Below are positions 1-7,927 of a stretch of DNA of 20,312 nt, one piece after another. Both the position numbers and the translations under genes were made by a program. The notes under the pieces were generated by a model. That model made no database searches, was not told where the DNA came from, and saw nothing but the letters and a program-made list of their open reading frames with translations. Each line of letters begins with the position of its first letter. The stretch's first letter is position 1. Origin of the DNA: a virus; the IMG/VR virus record IMGVR_UViG_3300029448_000576, positions 1 to 20,312 of that record, one strand, 5' to 3'.

Positions 1-95
1 TGTTCGTTGCTGCCATAAACTGACATCGTGCCTAGTGTAACTGAATGTGTAGCACAGCTAGTTAAAATTAAAGATATAAATATAACTCTAATCAT
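1..95 (-). CDS. N-terminus of a lipoprotein, cut by the window edge
   Basis: An ATG at 95-93 overlaps the last codons of the exported protein gene by eight bases. The visible 31 residues are MIRVIFISLILTSCATHSVT followed by LGTMSVYGSNE. They form a short hydrophobic signal sequence with a convincing lipobox, LTSC, so Cys14 would be the lipidated residue. The frame runs off the left edge. The TMSVYG segment repeats the AMSVYG found in the gene upstream. A lipoprotein overlapping a gene for an inner-membrane-type protein is the layout of i-spanin/o-spanin pairs, but too little is visible to decide. Confidence 0.7.
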   Translation of the reverse strand, partial: MIRVIFISLILTSCATHSVTLGTMSVYGSNE

Positions 96-690
96 TCCAG
101 GTCATGCTCGGTTTAGTTCCACCAGTATTTCTTAATTCGTTTTTTCTTTTTTCAATCCATTTAGCTTTAGCTTTCTCGCCAATTAATCCATCAATAGGAC
201 ATGGTGTACCTGCGTTCATCATAGCTTCCCATACATTTTCATCTTGGCACATCAAGGATATTGCTGCAACTTTCATGCCAAGTTTGGCTAGAACAGACAC
301 AGACTTTCTTCTTTCACAGTTAGGGTCAACATAATAACTTCCAAACGTGCCTGAAAAACCTATTACTGTAACACCTGCTGCTAGTGGTATAACACAGCTA
401 TCTTGACCATATACACTCATAGCAGGAGCTGATGAGCTGTTTACAGCAGTTTTAGTATTTGTATTGTTATTGGTACTGTTAGTAGTCGTAGTGTTGCTAG
501 ATGAGCCTGATTGGTAGGTTGTACTCGATTCGTACCCACCAGTAATTGCTGTGTTAGATCCTGCGTTATTTGATTGAGTGTTGGTTGTTGCACCAGAAGA
601 TGTAACATCACCTATTGCATCAGCTATTCCATAAGCCAATATAATTACAATCATTATCCATAAACATTGTTTTGCTAAGATTTTCTGCAT
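88..690 (-). CDS. Exported or membrane-anchored Ser/Thr/Asn-rich protein (200 aa)
   Basis: I prefer the ATG at 690 because AGGA lies seven bases upstream; the ATG at 696 is only two bases from that site. The product starts MQKILAKQCLWIMIVIILAY, a signal peptide or membrane anchor, with a possible signal-peptidase site after GIADA. A low-complexity linker of Ser, Thr, Asn and Gly follows (about 28-90). The C-terminal half is folded, with MSVYGQDSCVIPL, DPNCERRKSVSVLAKLGMKV, then MCQDENVWEAMMNAGTPCPI; four Cys could form disulfides outside the cytoplasm. I recall this layout in cyanophage and pelagiphage genomes without a known role. It overlaps the basic gene upstream and the lipoprotein gene downstream. 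Confidence 0.85.
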   Translation of the reverse strand: MQKILAKQCLWIMIVIILAYGIADAIGDVTSSGATTNTQSNNAGSNTAITGGYESSTTYQSGSSSNTTTTNSTNNNTNTKTAVNSSSAPAMSVYGQDSCVIPLAAGVTVIGFSGTFGSYYVDPNCERRKSVSVLAKLGMKVAAISLMCQDENVWEAMMNAGTPCPIDGLIGEKAKAKWIEKRKNELRNTGGTKPSMTWND

Positions 691-926
691 TTCCATTTCC
701 TAAGTGCTAGTGCCTTCCTTGTTGGTCTGCCCTTAGAATCTTTCATAGGGCCTTTAACACCACCCATTCTTGCACAAAAACTCTTTCTTCTTGCTGCTGC
801 TTTAGACCCTTTAGGTGCTTTACCTGTTACAGGTCTTTTAAGATTAGCTCCTGTAGTTCTTTTAAAAAACTTTCTACCAGCTTCGTTTAATCCACCAGTT
901 TTATTTTGATATTTCTTAGCTACCAT
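675..926 (-). CDS. Basic DUF6321-like protein (83 aa)
   Basis: The gene starts two bases after the previous stop, with AGGAAG ahead of the ATG. The 83 residues match the pattern I know as DUF6321: GGLNEAGRKFFKRTTGANLK (11-30), PVTGKAPKGSKAAARRKSFC (32-51), ARMGGVKGPMKDSKGRPTRK and LRKWKC near the end. It is highly basic with two Cys. Such proteins occur in many environmental phages; a nucleic-acid-binding role seems likely from charge, but I know of no demonstrated function. Its 3' end overlaps the next gene. Confidence 0.85.
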   Translation of the reverse strand: MVAKKYQNKTGGLNEAGRKFFKRTTGANLKRPVTGKAPKGSKAAARRKSFCARMGGVKGPMKDSKGRPTRKALALRKWKCRKS

Positions 927-927
927 T

Positions 928-1359
928 TTACTTCCTAGTTAATGATCCACCAAAATATAGACCAATGATTGAAAATATTGTGTGTGATTGTAATGGGCCA
1001 ATAACAATTCCTGTCATAGGTTGCCATTTAGTTACATCATAATCACTAGCAAATATCCACCACCCTTCAGAAACTGTTTCTGTGTAACCCATATATATTG
1101 GTATATCTACAAAAATTGGAGCAACGATTGGTACTACAATAATGCTAAATACACACATTAAAGCTATCCATCTACGAGTATGCTTAGTATGTGCATCTTT
1201 AACATCACGAGCTTTGTCGGTTTGTTTTGCTGCAAATCCTGCTCGTTGCATTAATAACTTTTGTTTTTCAGCTTCAGCTTGTCCTTTCTGTGCCATAATA
1301 GACATTACACCACCTAGTACAGTAGAGCCAAGCATTGATATAAGTTCCATTGGTATCAT
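928..1359 (-). CDS. Holin-like membrane protein (143 aa)
   Basis: The product has a hydrophobic N-terminus (MELISMLGSTVLGGVMSIMA, 4-23), a charged helix rich in Lys/Gln/Ala (24-62), a clear membrane segment (WIALMCVFSIIVVPIVAPIF, 64-83), and a last hydrophobic stretch (HTIFSIIGLYFGGSL, about 126-140). Three segments around a cytoplasmic helix is the layout of three-helix holin types, including those annotated in gene-transfer agents. Related small membrane proteins lie at the end of structural modules of marine podoviruses in my memory. The AGGAAAG site, inside the last codons of the big protein, serves the ATG at 1359. No endolysin lies beside it, so lysis function is not proven. Confidence 0.8.
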   Translation of the reverse strand: MIPMELISMLGSTVLGGVMSIMAQKGQAEAEKQKLLMQRAGFAAKQTDKARDVKDAHTKHTRRWIALMCVFSIIVVPIVAPIFVDIPIYMGYTETVSEGWWIFASDYDVTKWQPMTGIVIGPLQSHTIFSIIGLYFGGSLTRK

Positions 1360-4300
1360 CTTTCTTTCCTAAGTTCTTTTAATTGATTTTTTATATAATC
1401 TTCTATTATTGCATTTTGCAAATTAATATTTGTAAAATAAGGACTATTAGATTTTTTAGCTGATCCAATAACAGAATCTGTTGTTGGATTTAAGGTTGGT
1501 ATAAATTTATTATTACTAATTATTGTAAATTTTTTTAATTGACTTTTAGCTTCTTTTAATGGATTTTTCATAGTTAAAGCATCATAAAAAACATTTCTTC
1601 CCATAAAATTAGATGTTGGTGTTATTCCTAATGCTTTATAATTGTCTAACACAGATTTAGCTTCTTGTTGAAATTCATAATCAGCTTTTATTGATTTAAA
1701 GTATGTATCATATACTTCTTGAGAATCAGTAATGGTAGGATTTTTAACAATATTATTAAATTGTAATCCTGAATCCCTCATATCTGTTCCTAATCTTTGC
1801 AAATCCCTTCTTAAATTAGCTGTTAAATCCATTCGTTTTTCACGAAGTCCGAATAGTTGCATAGCATCGTTTTCATTTATTGAATAACCATAAGGAGATA
1901 TACCATATTTATTTGGATATTTTCCTGTTTCAGGGTCTTTTACTAATTCTTGTTTTTCCATAGATGTTTCATAATGCCTTCTTTTGTTAAAAAATCTTTC
2001 TATATCAGGTGGAATAAATGCTTTTAGCCCAGTTGTGCCATAAAAACTTACTCTATCTTCAGCATCAGTAAGACCTCTTGGAGTACCAACCATTATGTCA
2101 TATATAGCTTCTGTAATAATACTTGGCCCTGCGTAAGGCCCTAGTGTTTCATCTGCTGCTGCTACCATCATTTTTATGTAATCAGCATCAGTTAAATTTT
2201 TATCAAAAGCTCCATTTGTTAAAGCATAACCATGCTTAAACATAGCTTTTACATATTGATATGGGTCTAGTGTTCCTAGGTTATAATAATCTATTCCGAC
2301 ATGACCATTAGTATCTACATTAATAGGCCCTGTAAAAACTTTAGGTGCTTTTTGTTCCCAAGGAGGAGATAAATTTGCTATTGCTTGTGCCATTTCTGCT
2401 GTTATATCATACAAGTTCATACTTGCGTCCATAGCCATTTCACCTGCTGTACCAGCAACCATTAAACCTGCTATTCTTTTTGCTCCTGCTTGGCGAACAA
2501 GAGATACCTGTTCTTCTGATAATTTTTTACCATATTTTTCTTCAATATTTTTTACTGTTTTCCCACTAACATCTTCGTATGCTCTTTTAAATCCGTTTTT
2601 GCTAGTTCTTAATATTTCTAAAGGCCATGCAACAAAGTTTCCTACAGGGTATTTTCTTAATTGTTTAAAAAATTCAGGTACTAAATTGTAATTAGGCATT
2701 GTATCTCTAGTTATATTAGCAGCATAATCATCTAAATCTTTACCTGTTAAACCAGTTGCTTTCCCATAAATTTTTTTCATTTCCTCAAAATGAATTATTT
2801 TAAATATGTCATCTTCAGCTTGATAAGTTTTATATAAACCTTTTATTCCTCTTGCTACAGGTTTTACACCACCAGTTCTTACTGTTTCTTTTGTAAGATT
2901 AGTTAAATCTTTTGCATAAGAATCGCCTGACTTTGTAATTTTTTTATTAAATTGATCTCCAATACCATATCTGTCTATATCTTGAAAAGATGCTTTAAGT
3001 TGTCCTATGTTTACATTAGAGCCTATAACTCCTTTTTCAATTAAACTTTTTAAATATTGAGTTGCTGCTTCATCTCCTCTTTCAAAAATATCAGCATATA
3101 ATGCTTTATAAGCATTTTTTAAATTTCTAGGTTTAAATATTGCTAAAGGTATTCCACTACCTGCCATCATTACAATATTACCATTAACATTTACTGTATG
3201 AGTTGTAGGGTTAAGAGCAGTTTTTGATGCTTGAGAAACTGCTTTAGTACCCATTATTAATTGACCTAAAATGTTAGTTTTTATAGCAGGACTAAACCCT
3301 TGTTCTATTGCGTTAATAATAAAAGGATCATTTGCATATAAATATTTTAAAGGGTTAGTGTAACCATCTTTTAAACCTGATGTATTTTTAATTCTTATAG
3401 CTGCTGCTTGTGCAAGACTTTTATCCATGCCTTCATCTAGTGCTTGTGCAGGTATAATCTCATCTCCTGTTGCAGGATTTATAGTTCTCCCTCCTCTTTG
3501 ATGAGGTTTAACTTCAACAGCATATCTTTTTCTTAACATTATTTCTCTTATCTCATCAAGAAATTTAAACTGTGCTGTAGTTTCTCCTAATTTTTCTATA
3601 GTTGTAAGGTAATTTTCAAAAGAACCTCTTTTTTCTCCATATAAATCTCTTAACCATTTTTTATCATCTAATTTTCTTTTTGTTTTAAGTTTGTTTTTAA
3701 CCAGGTTTGCATTAATTAATGTTTCAGTTATTTCTGCATTATTACCTGTATAATCAACTATTTGTCTTATAGCATTGGGTATATCTTCTGCTGCTACCCC
3801 TGCTTTCTTTAATTCTTTTTCTGCTGTTTGAAACATTTTATCAACTTCTTTATCTTCTAATGTTTTATTTAAATATTTTTCAGCATTTCCTTTTAAAACT
3901 TTTCTAAACTTAGGATCATCAAATATTTTATATGAACGAGTCAAATATGTTCCTTTGTTATCTCTAATTGTTTTGCCTAATTTAGAGCCTTTGGGCAAAT
4001 ATTTTTCTAAAGTTGTAGCATACTCATCTACTGTTGTACGCAATTTTAATAATCTTTCAGTAGTTTGTGGTGCTATTTTTTCTAATTCAGTAAGCCTTTT
4101 AGCATAAGCAGGGTCATTTATATTGTTAAATAAATCATCTAAATTTTTAGTGCCTTCTTTTGTACTAGGATCAAAAAGTTTATTATCTTTTAATTCTTTT
4201 TTAGATATAGCATCAAATTCATTGTTTTGTATTTTTATTTCTTTTAAAGTTGCTTCTGGCTCTTTGTCTGCTTTAATTAAAGCATTTCTTAATTCATCAT

Positions 4301-5330
4301 CTTCTATTCCTCTATAAGCAGAAAAATACTTTCCTTTGATTTGACTTGCTTTTTCTAAAGCTGGGTTAATTTTTGTTACATCTAAAACAGTTTGTACTAG
4401 TTTTGAGTTTTTTAATTTTGATGCTCCCTCGGAAACATTAGCCCATGTCATTCCAACAGCTTTAAAATTAGCTGCTAATGTAGCAGCAGCAGGAGTTCCT
4501 ACTGCTAAATTATTTAACCATGCGTTCATATATGCTTGTGCAGATGTATCGTTAGGTTCTACATATAGTTTTTCTAAAGCTGGTCTAGTTTCAGGAAATG
4601 AATCATATATAATATTAACCATATTTTCATCAGGATCATCTATAAAAGATGCAGCAGTATCTATATATAAGCCATCTTTCATAAACTTTGTAGTTTTATT
4701 TAAATTTAATATATCAAATTTTTGTTTAGGATTTATTGCTCTAAAACCACCTCCAATAACTTCTTTAACTCCTTTCCCACCAATTAAATAACTAGCTATT
4801 TTACCTACCATGTATTCAGCATCAGCAGATGATAAATCTCCACCTGTTGTTGTTATTCCTTCTCCATGATAAGGATCTAAAAAAGAACCTATATTTTGTT
4901 TAAAACTTACTGGTAATTTATCAAAAACTTGTTTATCTAAATTATATAAAGATTTTTGCATATTTTCAGGTAATAATGTTTCTAATCCTATTAAACCTAA
5001 ATCTATTATTCCTAAACCAATTTCTCCAGCAGTTCTGCTTAAAGTTCTTGTGTTAAATCCTAATAATCCTTCATCGCCAAATCTTAAATCTTCGCCTTTT
5101 TCGGTAAGCTCATAATATTGTTTAACAGCATTATCATATTCTTGTCTGTCTATATTATTTTCTATTAAGTATTGATTTCTTAAATCTTTATATAATTTTT
5201 TTTCTTCTTGATTCTTAGGACTATCAATCCCTAATTCTTCAAAGTCATTTAATATATTATGAAAAGATTGAGATTCTGCACTTAGTGCATAAAATTTACC
5301 ACCTTTACTTTTTCTTCCAATATCTGACAT
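1356..5330 (-). CDS. Very large internal virion / DNA-ejection protein
   Basis: At 1324 residues this is the largest gene of the window and the last of the presumed ejection set. It is mostly helical and Lys/Asn/Leu-rich with long charged helices (about 310-480). Hydrophobic or Gly/Ala-rich stretches include AGEIGLGIIDLGLIGLETLL (101-120), LAVGTPAAATLAANFKAVGM (275-294) and, further on, VMMAGSGIPLAIF and IAGLMVAGTAGEMAMDASM. A TAASFIDDPDENMVNIIYDS segment (225-244) followed by PETRPALEKL and PND resembles a module I recall in large internal proteins of marine podoviruses. I do not see a lytic transglycosylase or peptidase motif with confidence. The TGA overlaps the next ATG as ATGA. Confidence 0.85.
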   Translation of the reverse strand: MSDIGRKSKGGKFYALSAESQSFHNILNDFEELGIDSPKNQEEKKLYKDLRNQYLIENNIDRQEYDNAVKQYYELTEKGEDLRFGDEGLLGFNTRTLSRTAGEIGLGIIDLGLIGLETLLPENMQKSLYNLDKQVFDKLPVSFKQNIGSFLDPYHGEGITTTGGDLSSADAEYMVGKIASYLIGGKGVKEVIGGGFRAINPKQKFDILNLNKTTKFMKDGLYIDTAASFIDDPDENMVNIIYDSFPETRPALEKLYVEPNDTSAQAYMNAWLNNLAVGTPAAATLAANFKAVGMTWANVSEGASKLKNSKLVQTVLDVTKINPALEKASQIKGKYFSAYRGIEDDELRNALIKADKEPEATLKEIKIQNNEFDAISKKELKDNKLFDPSTKEGTKNLDDLFNNINDPAYAKRLTELEKIAPQTTERLLKLRTTVDEYATTLEKYLPKGSKLGKTIRDNKGTYLTRSYKIFDDPKFRKVLKGNAEKYLNKTLEDKEVDKMFQTAEKELKKAGVAAEDIPNAIRQIVDYTGNNAEITETLINANLVKNKLKTKRKLDDKKWLRDLYGEKRGSFENYLTTIEKLGETTAQFKFLDEIREIMLRKRYAVEVKPHQRGGRTINPATGDEIIPAQALDEGMDKSLAQAAAIRIKNTSGLKDGYTNPLKYLYANDPFIINAIEQGFSPAIKTNILGQLIMGTKAVSQASKTALNPTTHTVNVNGNIVMMAGSGIPLAIFKPRNLKNAYKALYADIFERGDEAATQYLKSLIEKGVIGSNVNIGQLKASFQDIDRYGIGDQFNKKITKSGDSYAKDLTNLTKETVRTGGVKPVARGIKGLYKTYQAEDDIFKIIHFEEMKKIYGKATGLTGKDLDDYAANITRDTMPNYNLVPEFFKQLRKYPVGNFVAWPLEILRTSKNGFKRAYEDVSGKTVKNIEEKYGKKLSEEQVSLVRQAGAKRIAGLMVAGTAGEMAMDASMNLYDITAEMAQAIANLSPPWEQKAPKVFTGPINVDTNGHVGIDYYNLGTLDPYQYVKAMFKHGYALTNGAFDKNLTDADYIKMMVAAADETLGPYAGPSIITEAIYDIMVGTPRGLTDAEDRVSFYGTTGLKAFIPPDIERFFNKRRHYETSMEKQELVKDPETGKYPNKYGISPYGYSINENDAMQLFGLREKRMDLTANLRRDLQRLGTDMRDSGLQFNNIVKNPTITDSQEVYDTYFKSIKADYEFQQEAKSVLDNYKALGITPTSNFMGRNVFYDALTMKNPLKEAKSQLKKFTIISNNKFIPTLNPTTDSVIGSAKKSNSPYFTNINLQNAIIEDYIKNQLKELRKER

Positions 5331-5977
5331 TATTCTAACTCTTTTTGTTTAACAGGAGTTTGTTTTTTACCAGATACTCCAGAAGATGTTTTGGCTTTAT
5401 TAGCTTTGCTAATTAAATCTATCATTTCAGGACTAGCTATATCTAAATCTTTAAAAGATAATTTTCCATCTTTTACTTCAATATTTGTATATAACTCATT
5501 AAATATTTTTGTAGAGTAAGCATTAGCTGAAGCATAATCTCCAGTAGATGTATATTTTTCTATAGCATTTGTAACTAAATTATTATAAAAAATAGGGTAT
5601 TCTTTAGAAATATCTTGTACACCTGTGATTGTTCCAACTTGATTTATACCTTTTTCAATATCATCTTTTATATTAGTAATAATTGCAGATTGCCCTAAAG
5701 CTCCTGATCTATTAGCTGTTGCTTGTGCTGCACGATAATCTGCTAATGTTTTAGCTGGTTGTCCTGCTGCTTCTAAGGCTCTACTTGCTTGTGATGCAAA
5801 GTTTTCATTTGGTTGTTTAGGTTTTAATAATTCTAAACTACCTCTAAGTATTGCTGCATCAATCATTTGTTTGTTAGTAGGTGCAACACTCATTTGCTGT
5901 GGCATAACAACATTACCTAATAGTGTTTCTAAACCTGTTAAACCTTTTTTAGGATTTGGGTCAAATATACTAGCCAT
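5330..5977 (-). CDS. Internal virion-type protein (215 aa)
   Basis: The product begins MASIFDPNPKKGLTGLETLL. It has a helical middle (ASQASRALEAAGQPAKTLAD, then a YRAAQATANRSGALGQ stretch), a mixed C-terminal half (FYNNLVTNAIEKYTSTGDYA, SANAYSTKIFNELYTNIEVK), and a Lys/Gln-rich end. No enzyme motif or clear membrane helix is visible. Coupling by TAATG to genes on both sides makes a four-gene set with the 310-, 107- and 1324-aa proteins. By analogy with gp14-16 of T7 and gp7/16/20 of P22, this may be a DNA-ejection set; the sequence itself proves only the grouping. Confidence 0.75.
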   Translation of the reverse strand: MASIFDPNPKKGLTGLETLLGNVVMPQQMSVAPTNKQMIDAAILRGSLELLKPKQPNENFASQASRALEAAGQPAKTLADYRAAQATANRSGALGQSAIITNIKDDIEKGINQVGTITGVQDISKEYPIFYNNLVTNAIEKYTSTGDYASANAYSTKIFNELYTNIEVKDGKLSFKDLDIASPEMIDLISKANKAKTSSGVSGKKQTPVKQKELE

Positions 5978-6300
5978 TATAAAAGTCCTCCATAATACTG
6001 TTGTAAATTTACTTGTGGTAACTGAATACCTCTTACTGCTTGTTGCATAGGCATAACTTGCATAGGTGGTTGTTGAGGTTGACTTAACAAACCTTGCATT
6101 AATGTTTGTAACATCATAGGGTTCATGCCTGTTGTTGTTGGCGTTGTAGGTGCTGTCATGGCTCTTAACCTTTCACGACCTGCTTCCATAGGATCAAACA
6201 TACTTCCTAATGCTTTTCTTTTTTGATCCATAGAAAGATTGTCAAAATTAACACCCATATCCATGCCTAAACCTAACATATTCATTATATTGCTCATCAT
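5977..6300 (-). CDS. Met/Gln/Pro-rich small protein (107 aa)
   Basis: The start overlaps the previous TGA (ATGA); a second ATG follows directly and could also serve. The 107 residues are extreme in composition: about 18 Met and many Gln and Pro, in stretches such as SNIMNMLGLGMDMG, PMMLQTLMQGLL and QPPMQVMPMQQAV. The centre is charged and helical (DQKRKALGSMFDPMEAGRERLRAM). There is no recognisable domain. Its site between two ejection-type genes suggests an internal virion component. The final TAA overlaps the next ATG as TAATG. Confidence 0.75.
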   Translation of the reverse strand: MMSNIMNMLGLGMDMGVNFDNLSMDQKRKALGSMFDPMEAGRERLRAMTAPTTPTTTGMNPMMLQTLMQGLLSQPQQPPMQVMPMQQAVRGIQLPQVNLQQYYGGLL

Positions 6301-7229
6301 GAGAATAACCCTCCTAGTAATGCACCACCTAATATATAGGGATTAAATCCTGCTAATGCACCTGCTTTTACTGTTGGCCCTACCATTCCTGGTGCTAATG
6401 TTGCACCTGTGCCAAAAATACCTGATACTGGTGCAGTATAAGGAATTAAGCTTCCTAATCCTGCACCACCTAATGCACCAGCTGCAAAACCTGGGCTTTG
6501 TGCTCCTGGGCCTGTAGTTGTTTGTGTGCCTGGAATTATAGTGCCTGCTGCAATATTAGCATATCTGTCTAGTGCTTGACCTGGAGCTGCCTGTTCAAAT
6601 GCAAATCTTTGCATAGCTTCTGTAATAGGTTGTTGTGCTCTTGCTGTTTGAGCTGCTGCAATATTAGCTAATGTAGCTGATGGTTGCATTAAAGTAGACA
6701 TGGCACTTGGAGCAAAAGCTAGTGCCCTAGATTGTGAACTTAAAGTATCTCCATAAACATCACCATATAATCTAGATGCAACATCTGATTGTTTAGTTAA
6801 TAAATCTTTTATAACTTCAGATTCTAGTATGCCTTGTCGAGTTCCACCAAGCTGTCCTGCTCCTGTAGCATCTCTACGAGCTTGTTGAAGTAATCTTGAA
6901 GCACTTTCTTCCATTGGTCTTAAACCTGCTCTTAAAGATTCTTGTAATAGAGGATCAGAGAATCTTTGTGCTGGGCTCATCAACTGTTCTTGTATAGAAG
7001 GAATAATAGAACCAGCTATAGTGGTTTGTGGCCCTAAAGCTGCTTGTTGTGCAAGTTGTTCTGCTTGAAAAGTTAAATCACTAGGCGAAGCAAAAGTTTG
7101 TCCTGGATAAAACTGTTGAGTTGGTAAAGCTTGTGCTTTTGAATATAAATCCAATAGATAGGGTTGTTGTCCTATGTATGGTTCTTGTTTTACTGTTTGT
7201 GTTTGGCTTCCACCACTTCCTTTACTCAT
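6297..7229 (-). CDS. Ejection / internal virion protein candidate, Gly/Ala-rich
   Basis: The ATG is preceded by GAGG at six bases. The 310-residue product begins MSKGSGGSQTQTVKQEPY, with PYLLDLYSKAQAL following. Its middle part is Gln/Ala-rich and helical (SASRLLQQARRDATGAGQ, then GGTRQGILESEVIKDLL, and IAAAQTARAQQPITEAMQRF). The last 60 residues are Gly/Ala-rich and hydrophobic, ending NPYILGGALLGGLFS. This layout (SKGSG start, GG.RQGI middle, glycine-rich hydrophobic tail) matches proteins I recall placed after the tail genes in marine podoviruses. They are thought to be ejected with the DNA and to interact with membranes. The exact homologue is not certain. Confidence 0.75.
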   Translation of the reverse strand: MSKGSGGSQTQTVKQEPYIGQQPYLLDLYSKAQALPTQQFYPGQTFASPSDLTFQAEQLAQQAALGPQTTIAGSIIPSIQEQLMSPAQRFSDPLLQESLRAGLRPMEESASRLLQQARRDATGAGQLGGTRQGILESEVIKDLLTKQSDVASRLYGDVYGDTLSSQSRALAFAPSAMSTLMQPSATLANIAAAQTARAQQPITEAMQRFAFEQAAPGQALDRYANIAAGTIIPGTQTTTGPGAQSPGFAAGALGGAGLGSLIPYTAPVSGIFGTGATLAPGMVGPTVKAGALAGFNPYILGGALLGGLFS

Positions 7230-7238
7230 AATGTACCT

Positions 7239-7670
7239 CTAATGTATTGTTGTGAGTTCTTTAACGAGAACTGTGTATGCGTTTTCATACCCAAATTTCT
7301 CTAGTTTCTTTATAAATCCTTTGCGACAAACTGTTTCCATTGCTACGCAATTATTTTCTAATGCCCATTGTTCTAGGGTATCTAGTAGTTTTTCTACCCA
7401 TAAATCTAGGTCTTGTCCACCTAGAGTAACTATTCTGCAAGTAGTCTTTCTAGGGTATTCTATAATCTCTGTAGTAAGAACTGATATAATTTCTCTATCA
7501 TCATCAAACACTAACCACAGTTGCATACGAGCTTCTGATAATCTTTTGTAAATATCCATAACAGACATTTCATCTCTACTTTTACCATTGCCCATTTCTA
7601 TATAAGGTTCGCAATCTTCCCAAACCTCATTAATTCTATCCGATGGTATTCCTGATATATATAAACTCAC
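7239..7670 (-). CDS. GNAT-like acyltransferase-fold protein
   Basis: The start is GTG at 7670, overlapping the TGA of the previous gene by four bases. The 143 residues read like the short GNAT-fold proteins common in phage structural modules: LWLVFDDDREIISVLTTEI (51-69), then a core strand with CRIVTLGGQDLDLWVEKL (78-95), a helix EQWALENNCVAMETVCRKGF (100-119) and a GYENAYTVLVKEL end. In such proteins the strand before and after the GG and the WA..NC pattern mark the fold. I see no certain acetyl-CoA loop of the R/Q-x-x-G-x-G/A type, so catalysis is uncertain. It could modify a virion protein, or be a non-catalytic member. Confidence 0.75.
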   Translation of the reverse strand: MSLYISGIPSDRINEVWEDCEPYIEMGNGKSRDEMSVMDIYKRLSEARMQLWLVFDDDREIISVLTTEIIEYPRKTTCRIVTLGGQDLDLWVEKLLDTLEQWALENNCVAMETVCRKGFIKKLEKFGYENAYTVLVKELTTIH

Positions 7671-7927
7671 CCTAGTTTCACCCAGCTTCCTGCTGCATTT
7701 CTAAAGTAAACTCCTTCTGCACTTCCTGGATTAAAATTAGAACCATCTGCATATACTATATCTCCTTGCTTTATTCTGCTTGGAGCTACATTTTTAACCT
7801 CTATAAATGTGGTAGGGTTTTCTTCTAATGCTGCTTGTATTTTTTGAAATTCTTGTAATAAATATTGTGGTAAATCTTCAGGATTATCAGGCACTGGATT
7901 AGGTGTATATTTAGGTGCTTGTGACAT
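7667..7927 (-). CDS. Small virion-type protein (86 aa)
   Basis: The 86 residues have a Pro-rich start (APKYTPNPVPDNPEDLP, 4-20), a short helix (QYLLQEFQKIQAALEE), and a compact beta part with RIKQGDIVYADGSNFNPGSA and VYFRNAAGSWVKLG. The PDNPEDLP..L..E...I pattern recurs in small conserved phage proteins as I remember them, but no function is assigned. The gene begins right after the hub gene (TAAATG), and its TGA overlaps a GTG start (GTGA). A minor structural or tail-tip part is the likely class. Confidence 0.8.
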   Translation of the reverse strand: MSQAPKYTPNPVPDNPEDLPQYLLQEFQKIQAALEENPTTFIEVKNVAPSRIKQGDIVYADGSNFNPGSAEGVYFRNAAGSWVKLG

